Source: Candidatus Rifleibacteriota bacterium (GTDB lineage Bacteria > Muiribacteriota > Ozemobacteria > Ozemobacterales > Ozemobacteraceae). From it: a stretch of DNA of 64,000 nucleotides. The notes below the pieces were generated by a model. The model was not told the origin of the DNA. It saw only the letters and a program-made list of their open reading frames with translations, and made no database searches. The position numbers were made by a program, and so were the translations under genes. The stretch spans positions 17,750 through 81,749 of the forward strand of contig JADFYG010000025.1 in assembly GCA_015233155.1 (NCBI GenBank), given 5' to 3'. This document shows positions 56,301 through 64,000 of this stretch, one piece after another (position 1 is the stretch's first letter; each line of letters starts with the position of its first letter).

Positions 56301-56345
56301 AGGGGCGATTCATGAATCGCTCGTTTACAGGTGGGGCTCGCCCCT
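56301..56345. repeat. Palindromic repeat between receptor and cheW genes
   Basis: aggggcg (56301) pairs with cgcccct (56339-56345), and inside is the 16-base palindrome gcgattcatgaatcgc (56305-56320). It is related to the repeats at 36064 and 14863. It lies within the operon leader of cheW. Confidence 0.55.
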
Positions 56346-56389
56346 ACAAAATATTGTGAATATTGCATGAACCTCTTTGGAGAACGATT

Positions 56390-56833
56390 ATGGAAGATGA
56401 AGTCCATGAGGATGGCCAGCAAACCCTCATCGTTACTTTTCTTGTCGGAGATTCCCGCTACGGTCTCGAAACCAGCAAAGTCCAGGAAGTAGTCAGGGCA
56501 ACCGAGATTACTCCGGTGTGCCACGCCCCCGATGAGGTTATCGGCGTAATGAATCTTCGGGGACGCATTGTAACCATCCTGGATCTTGGTAAAAAAATCG
56601 GATCAGGGGCACAGGAGATATCCTCTGAATCCCGGATTTTCATCGTTTCCATGGGCCAGGAGTATGTCGGACTCCTTGTCGATCAGGTATCCGATGTTGT
56701 TCCCCTTGAAGAAGGGGCTTTGTTTCCGCCGCCTGAAAATGTTCATAAGGGCCATATTCATTTATTGTCCGGAGTCTTTCAATCGGGAGAATTCCTGGTT
56801 GCCCAGCTTAACCTCGATGAAGTTCTGGCTTGA
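56390..56833 (+). CDS. cheW: Chemotaxis coupling protein CheW
   Basis: This 147-residue CheW domain protein (TLIVTFLVGDSRYGLETSKV, HAPDEVIGVMNLRGRIVTIL, GLLVDQVSDVV) links the receptor to CheA. The ATG at 56390 is preceded by TTGGAGA; the longer ORF-track start reaches into the repeat. It lies 137 bases after the receptor gene and 13 bases before the receiver-phosphatase gene. Confidence 0.92.
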   Translation: MEDEVHEDGQQTLIVTFLVGDSRYGLETSKVQEVVRATEITPVCHAPDEVIGVMNLRGRIVTILDLGKKIGSGAQEISSESRIFIVSMGQEYVGLLVDQVSDVVPLEEGALFPPPENVHKGHIHLLSGVFQSGEFLVAQLNLDEVLA

Positions 56834-56846
56834 TTAACACGACACT

Positions 56847-57968
56847 ATGAACTCCAACGTTCCTCTCATACTCATAATTGATGACGATGAAACGATTCAT
56901 CAGTTATTTCAAAAGATTTTTCAATCCGAGGGGTTTGAGACCAATTCCGCCTATAATTCGCTTCAAGGAATTATACTTGCGAAACATCTGAAACCAGATC
57001 TGATCCTGCTGGACGTAAATATGCCCGGCGAGTTGGGAACCGTCGTTTGCAAAAAACTCCAGGATCATCCCGATACCAACCGAATACCTATCATCATGTG
57101 TTCCGGGACTTCAAAAATCTCGACCAAAATTGAATCATTTGAGGCGGGAGCGGTTGACTATATTATCAAACCGTTCAGCGCCATTGAGCTGTTAGCCAGA
57201 GTTAAGACTCACATCCGCCTTAGACGGGCTTTGCTGGCCCAGGCAGAATTGCAAAGTCTCAGACTCCAGGGCTTGAAAGAGGCCCATGAGGCGATTATGA
57301 CCAAGCCATCCGATTTTCCGGATGCCAGATTTGGCGTTTATTACAAGCCGCTACAGGAGCTGGGCGGAGATTTCTATAACGTTCAGAAAATTCACGAGGA
57401 TATTTTCGATTATGTCGTAGCCGATGCCTGCGGCCATGATCTTCAGTCATCTGTTGTGGCATCCGCATTGAAATCCCTGCTGGCACAGAATAGTTCACCT
57501 CTGGTTACTCTTCCCGAGCTTCTTCAATCGCTCAATAAACCTCTTCAAAGCGTTTTATTCGAGGGGAAATTCGTGACAATGACAATTATTCGCCTGAATC
57601 GAAAAACGAGGCGAGCCCAAATCGCAAGTGCCGGAGGAGTTCCTCCGTTATTCGTTCCTCGAGATTCCACCAAAAGCCAGAGCATCAAGATATCCGGTGA
57701 TCTTCTGGGAGGATTCGATCGTGTGACTTTTCAATCCTGTGAACTGGAGATTGCAACGGGTGATCGATTCTATCTTGTTACCGATGGCTTAATCGAAATC
57801 AACGTTCCCGATTCCCAGGATTGGCGAGAATCACTGGAAGTCCTGCTGACTGATGTCAAAAACCTGAGCGGAAGTGACATTGACGAATGCGTGCGATCCG
57901 TTTCCCAAAAGGCAGTTTGCCATTCAACTCCCGCTGACGACATCCTTCTGATGGGGGTGGAAGTTTGA
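56847..57968 (+). CDS. Receiver-PP2C (SpoIIE/RsbU-type) phosphatase
   Basis: This 373-residue protein has a receiver domain (7-125) with Asp56 (LILLDVNMPG) and Lys (IIKPFSA), a helical link, and a PP2C-type domain (165-373) with ELGGDFYNV, VADACGHDLQSSVVAS, GGVPPLF, TDGLIEIN and the closing PADDILLMGVEV. The metal-binding Asp residues are present. The natural substrate is a phosphorylated STAS protein, here the one two genes downstream. Phosphorylation by CheA probably controls it, since there is no separate cheY. Confidence 0.92.
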   Translation: MNSNVPLILIIDDDETIHQLFQKIFQSEGFETNSAYNSLQGIILAKHLKPDLILLDVNMPGELGTVVCKKLQDHPDTNRIPIIMCSGTSKISTKIESFEAGAVDYIIKPFSAIELLARVKTHIRLRRALLAQAELQSLRLQGLKEAHEAIMTKPSDFPDARFGVYYKPLQELGGDFYNVQKIHEDIFDYVVADACGHDLQSSVVASALKSLLAQNSSPLVTLPELLQSLNKPLQSVLFEGKFVTMTIIRLNRKTRRAQIASAGGVPPLFVPRDSTKSQSIKISGDLLGGFDRVTFQSCELEIATGDRFYLVTDGLIEINVPDSQDWRESLEVLLTDVKNLSGSDIDECVRSVSQKAVCHSTPADDILLMGVEV

Positions 57969-58402
57969 GAGTCTTCCCTTCTCTCTTGTCTATCAAGCGC
58001 CGGCTTTTTCCTCGACTTGAAGTTATCGAGCCCCTTTGTGATGAAACAAGTCGGATACTTTCCAGGCGGCATTGGGACCAGGATATTTTTCCATTTACCA
58101 CTCTTTTGCGGGAAGTGCTTATGAATGCCATCCTTCACGGCTGCAAAGGAGTCAATGACTGTCGAATCCAATGTCAGATATTTTTTAGAAAATCATCCAT
58201 GAGTTTTACCGTAAAGGATGAAGGTCATGGTTTTTCCTGGCGAAAACAATTAAGACGAGCCGTCACTCCCGATATAGAAGGCGGCAGAGGTCTTCAGATT
58301 CTCCAACATTATGCTCACAAATTCACTTTTAATGAACAAGGCAATCGAATTCATGTTTTTCGGAGTGCCAGTGAAAATAGTCCCACGGAGGTACACAAAT
58401 GA
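57965..58402 (+). CDS. RsbW-like anti-sigma/serine kinase (HATPase)
   Basis: This 145-residue GHKL ATPase has the N-box LREVLMNAILHGC, the G1 motif VKDEGHGFSW and the G2 motif GGRGLQIL, all intact. Members phosphorylate STAS partners on Ser and sequester a target (often a sigma factor). It starts with TTG overlapping the preceding stop and ends overlapping the STAS gene start (ATGA), so all three are translated as a block. Its binding target is not known. No sigma factor gene is present in the window. Confidence 0.86.
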   Translation: MRVFPSLLSIKRRLFPRLEVIEPLCDETSRILSRRHWDQDIFPFTTLLREVLMNAILHGCKGVNDCRIQCQIFFRKSSMSFTVKDEGHGFSWRKQLRRAVTPDIEGGRGLQILQHYAHKFTFNEQGNRIHVFRSASENSPTEVHK

Positions 58403-58710
58403 GTTGTGCTCAGGTTAACCGCGAAAAGGAAAAGGCAACCGTAATCCTTCAGACAGACCTGGTGGCAGTTTCAACTGCCGAACTTCGCCCCATATTTCTC
58501 AATCTCATAAAAGACGGAGTAACCTCTCTCTGGTTGGATATGACAGCCGCAAAGAAGATAGATTCGCAGGGAATAAGTATCCTGGTAGCTTCGTGCAATT
58601 CACTCGACGCAGTCCACGGGGAGTTGGTTTTATTTGGTGTAAGCGCCCCCATTGTCAGTCTTTTCCAAACTTTGCAACTTTCAAGGAAATTCAAAATTAA
58701 TCCGGCATAA
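58399..58710 (+). CDS. STAS-domain anti-sigma factor antagonist
   Basis: This 103-residue STAS domain has the phospho-acceptor Ser in KKIDSQGISILVA (DSxG motif) and a typical opening (ATVILQTDLVAVSTAELRP). Phosphorylation by the RsbW-like kinase would inactivate it and dephosphorylation by the receiver-PP2C would activate it. It overlaps the kinase gene by 4 bases and lies 15 bases before cheA. Confidence 0.9.
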   Translation: MSCAQVNREKEKATVILQTDLVAVSTAELRPIFLNLIKDGVTSLWLDMTAAKKIDSQGISILVASCNSLDAVHGELVLFGVSAPIVSLFQTLQLSRKFKINPA

Positions 58711-58725
58711 TAACGAGAGGACTTT

Positions 58726-61700
58726 ATGAGCTCTGAAATGGATTTTTTGCTCAATGAATTCGTTGCCGAATCCAGAGAAATGCTGTCGAACATTGAGAGC
58801 GACCTGCTTATCATTGAAAAAAGCGGCGCCAACTTCAGCGACAAGTTGATCAACAATGTTTTTCGCGCCGCCCATTCCATAAAGGGAGCGAGCGGGTTAT
58901 TTGGTTTTACCAAGATGCAGGAACTTGCACACAAAACGGAAACTGTCCTTGACATGATTCGTACCCACCTGATCACTCCCGACGCTGAGGTGGTAAATAT
59001 TCTTCTCATGGCTTTTGACAAATTACGGGATATGATCAATCAACCAAATGCCAGCAATGAGCAGAACATTACAGAAAATATTATTTCTCTCACGGGCCTT
59101 GCAACAGCATTTCTGCCTACCGAGGAAAAAGGAGCGTTTTCGCGATCGACCTCTGTTAAATTACCGGACGGATTTTTGATTTCGATCCCGGAAATAGATC
59201 TGAATCTGGCAATAAAGCAGAAAACATTTATCTATTTTGCCGAATACGATCTTTTGAATGACATCGATCGGGCCGGAAAAGATCTTCTGGATGTCATGCG
59301 CGTATTGGTGGCTTTCGGAAAAGTGCTTGATGCCAGGGTAAACTACAGTGTCATTGGGAAGCTCGATGACGAAGTGAATACAAAGCTTCCCCTGCAGGTT
59401 TTGTTTGCCACAGATGTTGAGCCCAAAGAAATCGGATGCGCCATGGAGTTGCCAGGTGAGCGCGTAATTGTTGTGCATGATCCGCGCCAGGGAGAAAACA
59501 TTTTGTTGCCAATTCCGATAGCGCCATCATCAGGTGCAAAGGAATCCGCTATTCAGCAGCTGCCTTCGACCACCCTCCCCCAGGAAAACAAACCATCGAC
59601 TCCCCCGAAAACCGCTTCCGCTCAAGCATCCTCAGGCACGTCTTCAAGTGTGCCGTCAAGTCATCCGGCGCCGGAAAACGGTCGAAGTGGCGGTTTGGAA
59701 GAGGCATCCCATGGTGATTCAACAATACGAGTAAGTCTCGATATCCTGGAAAACCTCATGAATCTCGCTGGCGAACTTGTACTGAGCCGGAACCAGCTGC
59801 GGGAGGCTCTTTCACAAAAAGACGAGAAGGGAATTCTCTCTGGAAGCCAGCGGATCAATCTTGTAACCACGGAATTACAGGAAGTCATCATGCAAACCCG
59901 CATGCAGCCAATCGGAAATGTCTTCGGCAAATTTCCACGCCTTGTCCGGGATCTCACCAGAGAATTGAAAAAAGAAATCAATCTTCAGATCGAGGGCAAG
60001 GAAGTCGAGATGGACAAAACCCTTGTAGAGGGATTGAACGACCCGCTAACCCACATGGTGCGCAACGCCTGTGATCATGGAATCGAGTTGCCCGAAAAAC
60101 GCGTTGACTCAGGGAAAAAAGCCGCTGGCACAGTCTCATTAAGGGCCTACCATGAAGCCGGACAGGTTGTCATCGAAATCACAGATGATGGCAAAGGCAT
60201 TGACCCTGAACGACTTGCCGCTGCCGCAATAGAAAAGGGTCTGGTTTCCCAGGACGCACTTCAGGGCATGTCGGAAAAAGAAAAAATTGCGCTGATTTTC
60301 CTGCCCGGTCTGTCTACCGCGGAAAAGGTCACCGGCCTGTCAGGGCGCGGAGTAGGAATGGATGTAGTCAAGACAAACCTTGACCATCTTGGTGGAAAAA
60401 TCGAAATAGATTCAAAAATCGGCAAAGGCTCTCTGTTTCGCATCAAGCTTCCTTTAACCCTTGCCATAATTCCTTCCCTCCTTTTTTCAGCTGGACAACA
60501 GCGTTTTGCCATCCCGCAGATCAACGTGGTTGAAATTCTGCGTATTCCTGTCGCCCAGATTCAAAAGCGCATCGAGATTGTAAGCGGGGTTGAAGTGCTC
60601 AACCTGCGCGGCAAACTCGTGCCACTTGTCGTATTCAGAGAGATCCTTGGCCTGGAAACGAGTTATCTGGATAAAGAAACTCTTGAAGAGTTGCCTTCCA
60701 GACGTCAGGGAATTGCCAATCGAAGGTCTCGCGATGATTCCCAGAAAAATGCGCCTTCAGAAAAGGCAAAGAAAATGATAAATAAAGAGGACAAGCGCTC
60801 CGAAAGAGACCGGCGATTTGATGCTTCCGGGGATTTGAATATCATTATTGTAACTACCGGTCTCATGCAGTATGGGGTAGTCGTAGACCAGTTGTACAAC
60901 AATGAAGAAATAGTAGTAAAACCTCTTGGACGACATCTGAAGGGGTTACAGGAGTATGCCGGAGCCACTATCATGGGCGACGGGAAGGTGGCCCTGATTA
61001 TCGACAGCTCAGGACTGGCTGCAAAGTCGCATTTGAAAAGTGTCTCCGAGACCAAGCGTGCCTCCGAAGCCGAGGAAGAGGCGTTAAAAGAGCGACGCCA
61101 GGACATTCAGAATTTTCTCCTGTTCTTCAATGGCCCAAAGGAAGAGTGTGCCATCCCCCTGGAAATGGTTCGCAGAGTCGAGCGGATTACAAAGTCCCAG
61201 ATTGAGTTTCTCGGCGGGCGCAGGACCATGCAGTATCGAGGAGTTTCGTTGCCCCTTGTAACCCTCAGCGATGCCGCCAAAGTCCAGACAATCTCGGAAA
61301 ATCAGGAACTGCTGGTTGTGGTTTCAAGCGTCGAGGACAAAGAAGTGGGACTACTCGTCACAATGCCGGTCGATGCTCTTGAAACCAAGGTTGCCATTGA
61401 CCAGACAACCATGCGACAGAAAGGAGTTGCCGGCTCTTTCATTTTAAAGGGCAGAACCATCATGGTTGTAGATATATATGAATTGGTACAAACTGTTCAT
61501 GCGGACTGGGCCCCTGCGCAGAAGTTGCGAGCCGCCTCACTGGCAGGTGGGAAAGGTCCCACCATCATTCTGGCCGAAGATTCAGATTTCTTTCGCAGCC
61601 ATGTTAAGCGCCTGATTGAGAGTGAAGGCATTAATGTAATAGAAGCCTGCAACGGACTGATTGCCTGGCAATTACTCGAAAAGCATGCCAGTAAAGTGAA

Positions 61701-61944
61701 TGCGGTGCTGACAGACATCGAGATGCCAGAAATGACAGGGTTGGAACTGACCCGTCAGATACGCAAGGAACAACGTTTTGCGAACCTTCCGGTTATCGGT
61801 TTAACTTCCCTTGCCGGCGAACAAAATATTGAGGAGGGAAAGGCGGCCGGAATTACCGAATACCTTGTAAAACTGGACCAGGAAAAATTGCGAACTGCCC
61901 TGCATCGCTTTCTTTCCGATGAAGTAATAACTGATGTCTCGTGA
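58726..61944 (+). CDS. cheA: Chemotaxis histidine kinase CheA with two CheW-like domains and a C-terminal receiver
   Basis: This 1072-residue protein has HPt with His50 (RAAHSIKGASGL), an unassigned P2-like domain (145-260), a Pro/Ser-rich linker (265-335), a dimerisation region (LENLMNLAGELVLSRNQLR) and the ATPase (NACDHGIELPEKR, DDGKGIDPE, GRGVGMDVVKTNL). CheW-like domain 1 (585-780) carries a charged insertion of about 45 residues (RRSRDDSQKNAPSEKAKK). CheW-like domain 2 (795-925) follows, then a receiver (935-1065, AVLTDIEMPEMTG). Many kinases of alternative (non-flagellar) systems carry a receiver at the end; a second CheW-like domain is less common. Confidence 0.93.
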   Translation: MSSEMDFLLNEFVAESREMLSNIESDLLIIEKSGANFSDKLINNVFRAAHSIKGASGLFGFTKMQELAHKTETVLDMIRTHLITPDAEVVNILLMAFDKLRDMINQPNASNEQNITENIISLTGLATAFLPTEEKGAFSRSTSVKLPDGFLISIPEIDLNLAIKQKTFIYFAEYDLLNDIDRAGKDLLDVMRVLVAFGKVLDARVNYSVIGKLDDEVNTKLPLQVLFATDVEPKEIGCAMELPGERVIVVHDPRQGENILLPIPIAPSSGAKESAIQQLPSTTLPQENKPSTPPKTASAQASSGTSSSVPSSHPAPENGRSGGLEEASHGDSTIRVSLDILENLMNLAGELVLSRNQLREALSQKDEKGILSGSQRINLVTTELQEVIMQTRMQPIGNVFGKFPRLVRDLTRELKKEINLQIEGKEVEMDKTLVEGLNDPLTHMVRNACDHGIELPEKRVDSGKKAAGTVSLRAYHEAGQVVIEITDDGKGIDPERLAAAAIEKGLVSQDALQGMSEKEKIALIFLPGLSTAEKVTGLSGRGVGMDVVKTNLDHLGGKIEIDSKIGKGSLFRIKLPLTLAIIPSLLFSAGQQRFAIPQINVVEILRIPVAQIQKRIEIVSGVEVLNLRGKLVPLVVFREILGLETSYLDKETLEELPSRRQGIANRRSRDDSQKNAPSEKAKKMINKEDKRSERDRRFDASGDLNIIIVTTGLMQYGVVVDQLYNNEEIVVKPLGRHLKGLQEYAGATIMGDGKVALIIDSSGLAAKSHLKSVSETKRASEAEEEALKERRQDIQNFLLFFNGPKEECAIPLEMVRRVERITKSQIEFLGGRRTMQYRGVSLPLVTLSDAAKVQTISENQELLVVVSSVEDKEVGLLVTMPVDALETKVAIDQTTMRQKGVAGSFILKGRTIMVVDIYELVQTVHADWAPAQKLRAASLAGGKGPTIILAEDSDFFRSHVKRLIESEGINVIEACNGLIAWQLLEKHASKVNAVLTDIEMPEMTGLELTRQIRKEQRFANLPVIGLTSLAGEQNIEEGKAAGITEYLVKLDQEKLRTALHRFLSDEVITDVS

Positions 61945-61987
61945 TGTATAGGGGCACCGTGCGCCGTGCCCGTGGGAGAACGTAATT

Positions 61988-63133
61988 TTGTCTCTTCGTG
62001 TTCTGGTGGTCGAAGACTCGGCAGTTTTCCGCCGGGTCATTCAGGACGCTTTAAGAAAAATTCCCGGGATTGAGATTATCGGCACAGCCGGCACCGGGCA
62101 CCTCGCTTTGAGTAAGATTCGGGAAGCGAAACCCGATCTTGTCACCCTGGACATCGAATTGCCCGACATGACAGGTCTCCAGGTCCTGGACGAGCTCAGA
62201 CAATACAATCTTTTACCCGGAGTGATTGTCGTCAGCGCTCTCACATCCCGGGGCGGCAAATTGTCTATGAGTGCCATCGAGAAAGGAGCCATGGATTTCA
62301 TTACGAAACCTGAAGGGGGAAATTTTGAGGAAAACTGCCAGGCTCTTTTTACCTCCCTCGAACCTTTGGTTCGGGGATTCATACGTCGCCAGGAAATACG
62401 CTCCATTCTTCGGGCAAAGCCGTCCGGTGCTTCTGAACAGTCTTCGATTTTGCCAAAATCGTCTGCACAGGAGCCATCCCATCTAGATAATGTCGCTGAA
62501 CGAATGCGACGCCTGGAAAACTCACAAAAACCACAAATGGTACTCATAGGAGTTTCCACAGGCGGGCCGGTCGCGCTGGGCGAATTGTTGCCGATGCTTC
62601 CGGGAGATCTTCAAGTTCCCATTTTTATCGTTCAGCACATACCGCCATTGTTTACCAAACCACTGGTTGAAAGGCTGCAACTCAAATGTCGGATGAAAGT
62701 GAAAGAAGCGGAAAACGGGGAATTCGCGCAGCCCAACGTAGCCTACATATCTCCGGGTGGCGTGCATTTGCGTCTATCCAAAAATGCCAATTCCCGGATC
62801 ATTCTTCAGCTTACTGATGAGCCGCCGGAGAATAATTGCAGACCTTCAGTCGATGTATTGTTCCGCTCAGCCGCACATCTTTTTCCCGGTCAGGGAATGC
62901 CGATAATACTCACCGGAATGGGAAGCGACGGCACCATTGGCCTGCGCCTCCTCAAACGCCATCCATGCTGGTCGATCGCTCAGGATGAGGCAACATGCGC
63001 CGTTTTTGGAATGCCGAAGGCCGCAATTGAGTCTGGTATTATTGACCAGGTCCTGCCTCTCCAGGACATTGCTTCTGCAATAGTTTCCAGAATTCGGCTG
63101 GCCTTCCCGCGTCCCCAAGGAACTCGGATATGA
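61988..63133 (+). CDS. cheB: Chemotaxis methylesterase CheB
   Basis: This 381-residue protein has a receiver (1-125; Asp55 in LVTLDIELPDMTG; ITKPEG) and a methylesterase domain with the triad motifs GVSTGGPVALGELLP (Ser), VQHIPPLF (His) and TGMGSDGTIG (Asp). It resets receptor methylation and deamidates receptors. The start is TTG with GGGAGAA before it. The 43-base gap after cheA contains a small GC-rich inverted repeat (ggcac..gtgcc). Its stop overlaps cheR. Confidence 0.93.
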   Translation: MSLRVLVVEDSAVFRRVIQDALRKIPGIEIIGTAGTGHLALSKIREAKPDLVTLDIELPDMTGLQVLDELRQYNLLPGVIVVSALTSRGGKLSMSAIEKGAMDFITKPEGGNFEENCQALFTSLEPLVRGFIRRQEIRSILRAKPSGASEQSSILPKSSAQEPSHLDNVAERMRRLENSQKPQMVLIGVSTGGPVALGELLPMLPGDLQVPIFIVQHIPPLFTKPLVERLQLKCRMKVKEAENGEFAQPNVAYISPGGVHLRLSKNANSRIILQLTDEPPENNCRPSVDVLFRSAAHLFPGQGMPIILTGMGSDGTIGLRLLKRHPCWSIAQDEATCAVFGMPKAAIESGIIDQVLPLQDIASAIVSRIRLAFPRPQGTRI

Positions 63134-63996
63134 TTCCAATAAATACTGATGAAATCAAGGTTTGGTCAAGTCTCATTTATAATCTCTGCGGGATTTGTCT
63201 CGATGAAACCAAAGGCTATCTTTTGGAGAGCCGGCTGGGAAATCTCCTGAACGAAACGAATTCACAGACGTTCAGCGAATTATATTTCAAGGTAAAAGCC
63301 GATGGCGCCAATGTTTTGCGTAGAAAGGTCATCGACGTCCTGACCACTGGAGAAACATCCTTTTTTCGGGATACTTCCCCCTTTGACCTCTTACGAAATA
63401 AAATTCTTCCGGAATTGATAGATCGCCGAAAAAAAGGCCTTACAACCGTGCTTCCGGTTCCGATTCGAATCTGGAGCGCAGCCTGTTCAACCGGCCAGGA
63501 GGTGTATACAATCGCGATGGTCGTTCGCGAAATGATCCAGGGGAGTCCTCTGAAAATAGACGTCCAGATAACCGGTACGGATATTTCAGATCAGGCTCTG
63601 GCCAAGGCCAGCAGTGGTGTTTATACTCGGTTTGAGGTCGAAAGAGGGTTACCCCTTGATAAAGCGAAAAAATGTTTCACTCAACAGGGTGATAATTTCA
63701 AAATCAATGACGAAATTCGCAGCATGGCGTCTTTTCAGCGCATAAACCTCATGGACCCGTTCGATTTTGGCAACAAGTTCGATATCATTTTTTGTCGAAA
63801 TGTCGCCATCTATTTTCAGGAAAAAGACAAAAAAATCCTTTTTGAACGGCTGGGAAGAGCACTGGCGGCAGATGGAGCCCTCATAATCGGATCAACAGAG
63901 TCTATTTCCGGGCTTGGCCTCAATTTTGTTCCACAGCGTTATCTGCGAACCGTCTTTTATCAGCCCGGAAAGCCGGGTGAGGTCGGCCATCTATAG
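63130..63996 (+). CDS. cheR: Chemotaxis methyltransferase CheR
   Basis: This 288-residue protein has an N-terminal alpha domain (VWSSLIYNLCGICLDETKGY) and a SAM-binding domain with IRIWSAACSTGQEVYTIAM, ITGTDISDQALAKAS and FDIIFCRNVAIYF. It methylates receptor glutamates. The ATG overlaps the cheB stop. The stop lies just before the window edge, so the operon may continue. Confidence 0.93.
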   Translation: MIPINTDEIKVWSSLIYNLCGICLDETKGYLLESRLGNLLNETNSQTFSELYFKVKADGANVLRRKVIDVLTTGETSFFRDTSPFDLLRNKILPELIDRRKKGLTTVLPVPIRIWSAACSTGQEVYTIAMVVREMIQGSPLKIDVQITGTDISDQALAKASSGVYTRFEVERGLPLDKAKKCFTQQGDNFKINDEIRSMASFQRINLMDPFDFGNKFDIIFCRNVAIYFQEKDKKILFERLGRALAADGALIIGSTESISGLGLNFVPQRYLRTVFYQPGKPGEVGHL

Positions 63997-64000
63997 TGGC

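Overview
The window is a 64 kb stretch of bacterial chromosome of medium GC content (about 50% by eye), with genes packed on both strands. It shows no ribosomal RNA, tRNA, CRISPR array or complete transposase gene. Signal peptides, a GIN-domain envelope protein and two exported proteins with secretin-type N domains suggest a diderm bacterium. Phosphotransbutyrylase/butyrate kinase, a proton-pumping pyrophosphatase, a proton-translocating transhydrogenase and a hydrogenase-related membrane complex suggest an energy-limited, probably anaerobic or facultative heterotroph. I cannot assign a phylum from the sequence. The mixture would fit a deep-branching lineage such as Riflebacteria/Ozemobacteria or a deltaproteobacterium-like group, but that is a guess.

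Layout, left to right. Positions 1-2481 hold the 5' part of a membrane-bound HAMP-SpoIIE phosphatase gene that runs off the left edge; the ORF track missed it. Positions 2.5-13.9 kb carry assorted metabolic and envelope genes: a YtcJ-type amidohydrolase, a fused CoA-transferase, a methyltransferase, ppnP, a large exported protein followed by a small Imm17-like membrane protein, a DMT permease, a saccharopine dehydrogenase family enzyme, a DUF350 protein and a repeat-containing secreted protein. Positions 14.0-21.6 kb are a six-gene minus-strand operon resembling hydrogenase-4 (hyfBCEF plus large and small subunits). Its large subunit has lost all [NiFe] cysteine ligands, which makes it an energy-converting hydrogenase-related (Ehr) complex. 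It is preceded by a vapBC toxin-antitoxin pair whose promoter lies inside a perfect palindrome. Positions 22.7-27.9 kb form a plus-strand run, rlmI-mutT-buk-ptb-moeA, with ATGA-type overlaps.

Positions 27.9-32.9 kb hold three minus-strand genes: a beta-propeller and two paralogous exported proteins with secretin-like N domains. They are flanked by an imperfect direct repeat of the moeA 3' end, so they look like an insertion into an older moeA / phosphohexomutase-like gene junction. Positions 33.0-36.7 kb carry a degenerate phosphohexomutase-like gene, a ROK sugar kinase, moaA and a secreted Cys-rich metal-binding protein. Positions 36.8-43.9 kb carry a receiver-HPt protein without a kinase core, an AT-rich GNAT gene, a GIN-domain protein, a 956-residue AbiEi-like/TPR/winged-helix regulator and a secreted protein. 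Positions 44.0-49.9 kb are a bioenergetic block: pntA, pntB and hppA. Next come a KimA/APC-type permease with a sigma-54 promoter and a receiver-histidine kinase.

Positions 53.8-64.0 kb are a single chemosensory operon: receptor, cheW, receiver-PP2C phosphatase, RsbW-like kinase, STAS protein, cheA, cheB, cheR. It combines a Che pathway with a complete partner-switching module (RsbU/RsbW/RsbV type). It has no stand-alone CheY, so the likely output of CheA is the receiver-phosphatase and the STAS switch rather than a flagellar motor. The most interesting items are the NiFe-less Ehr complex, the Che/partner-switch fusion, the moeA-repeat-flanked cargo and the AbiEi-TPR-wHTH regulator. Intergenic DNA also carries several families of palindromic repeats, including a 155 bp element with perfect 21 bp terminal inverted repeats.
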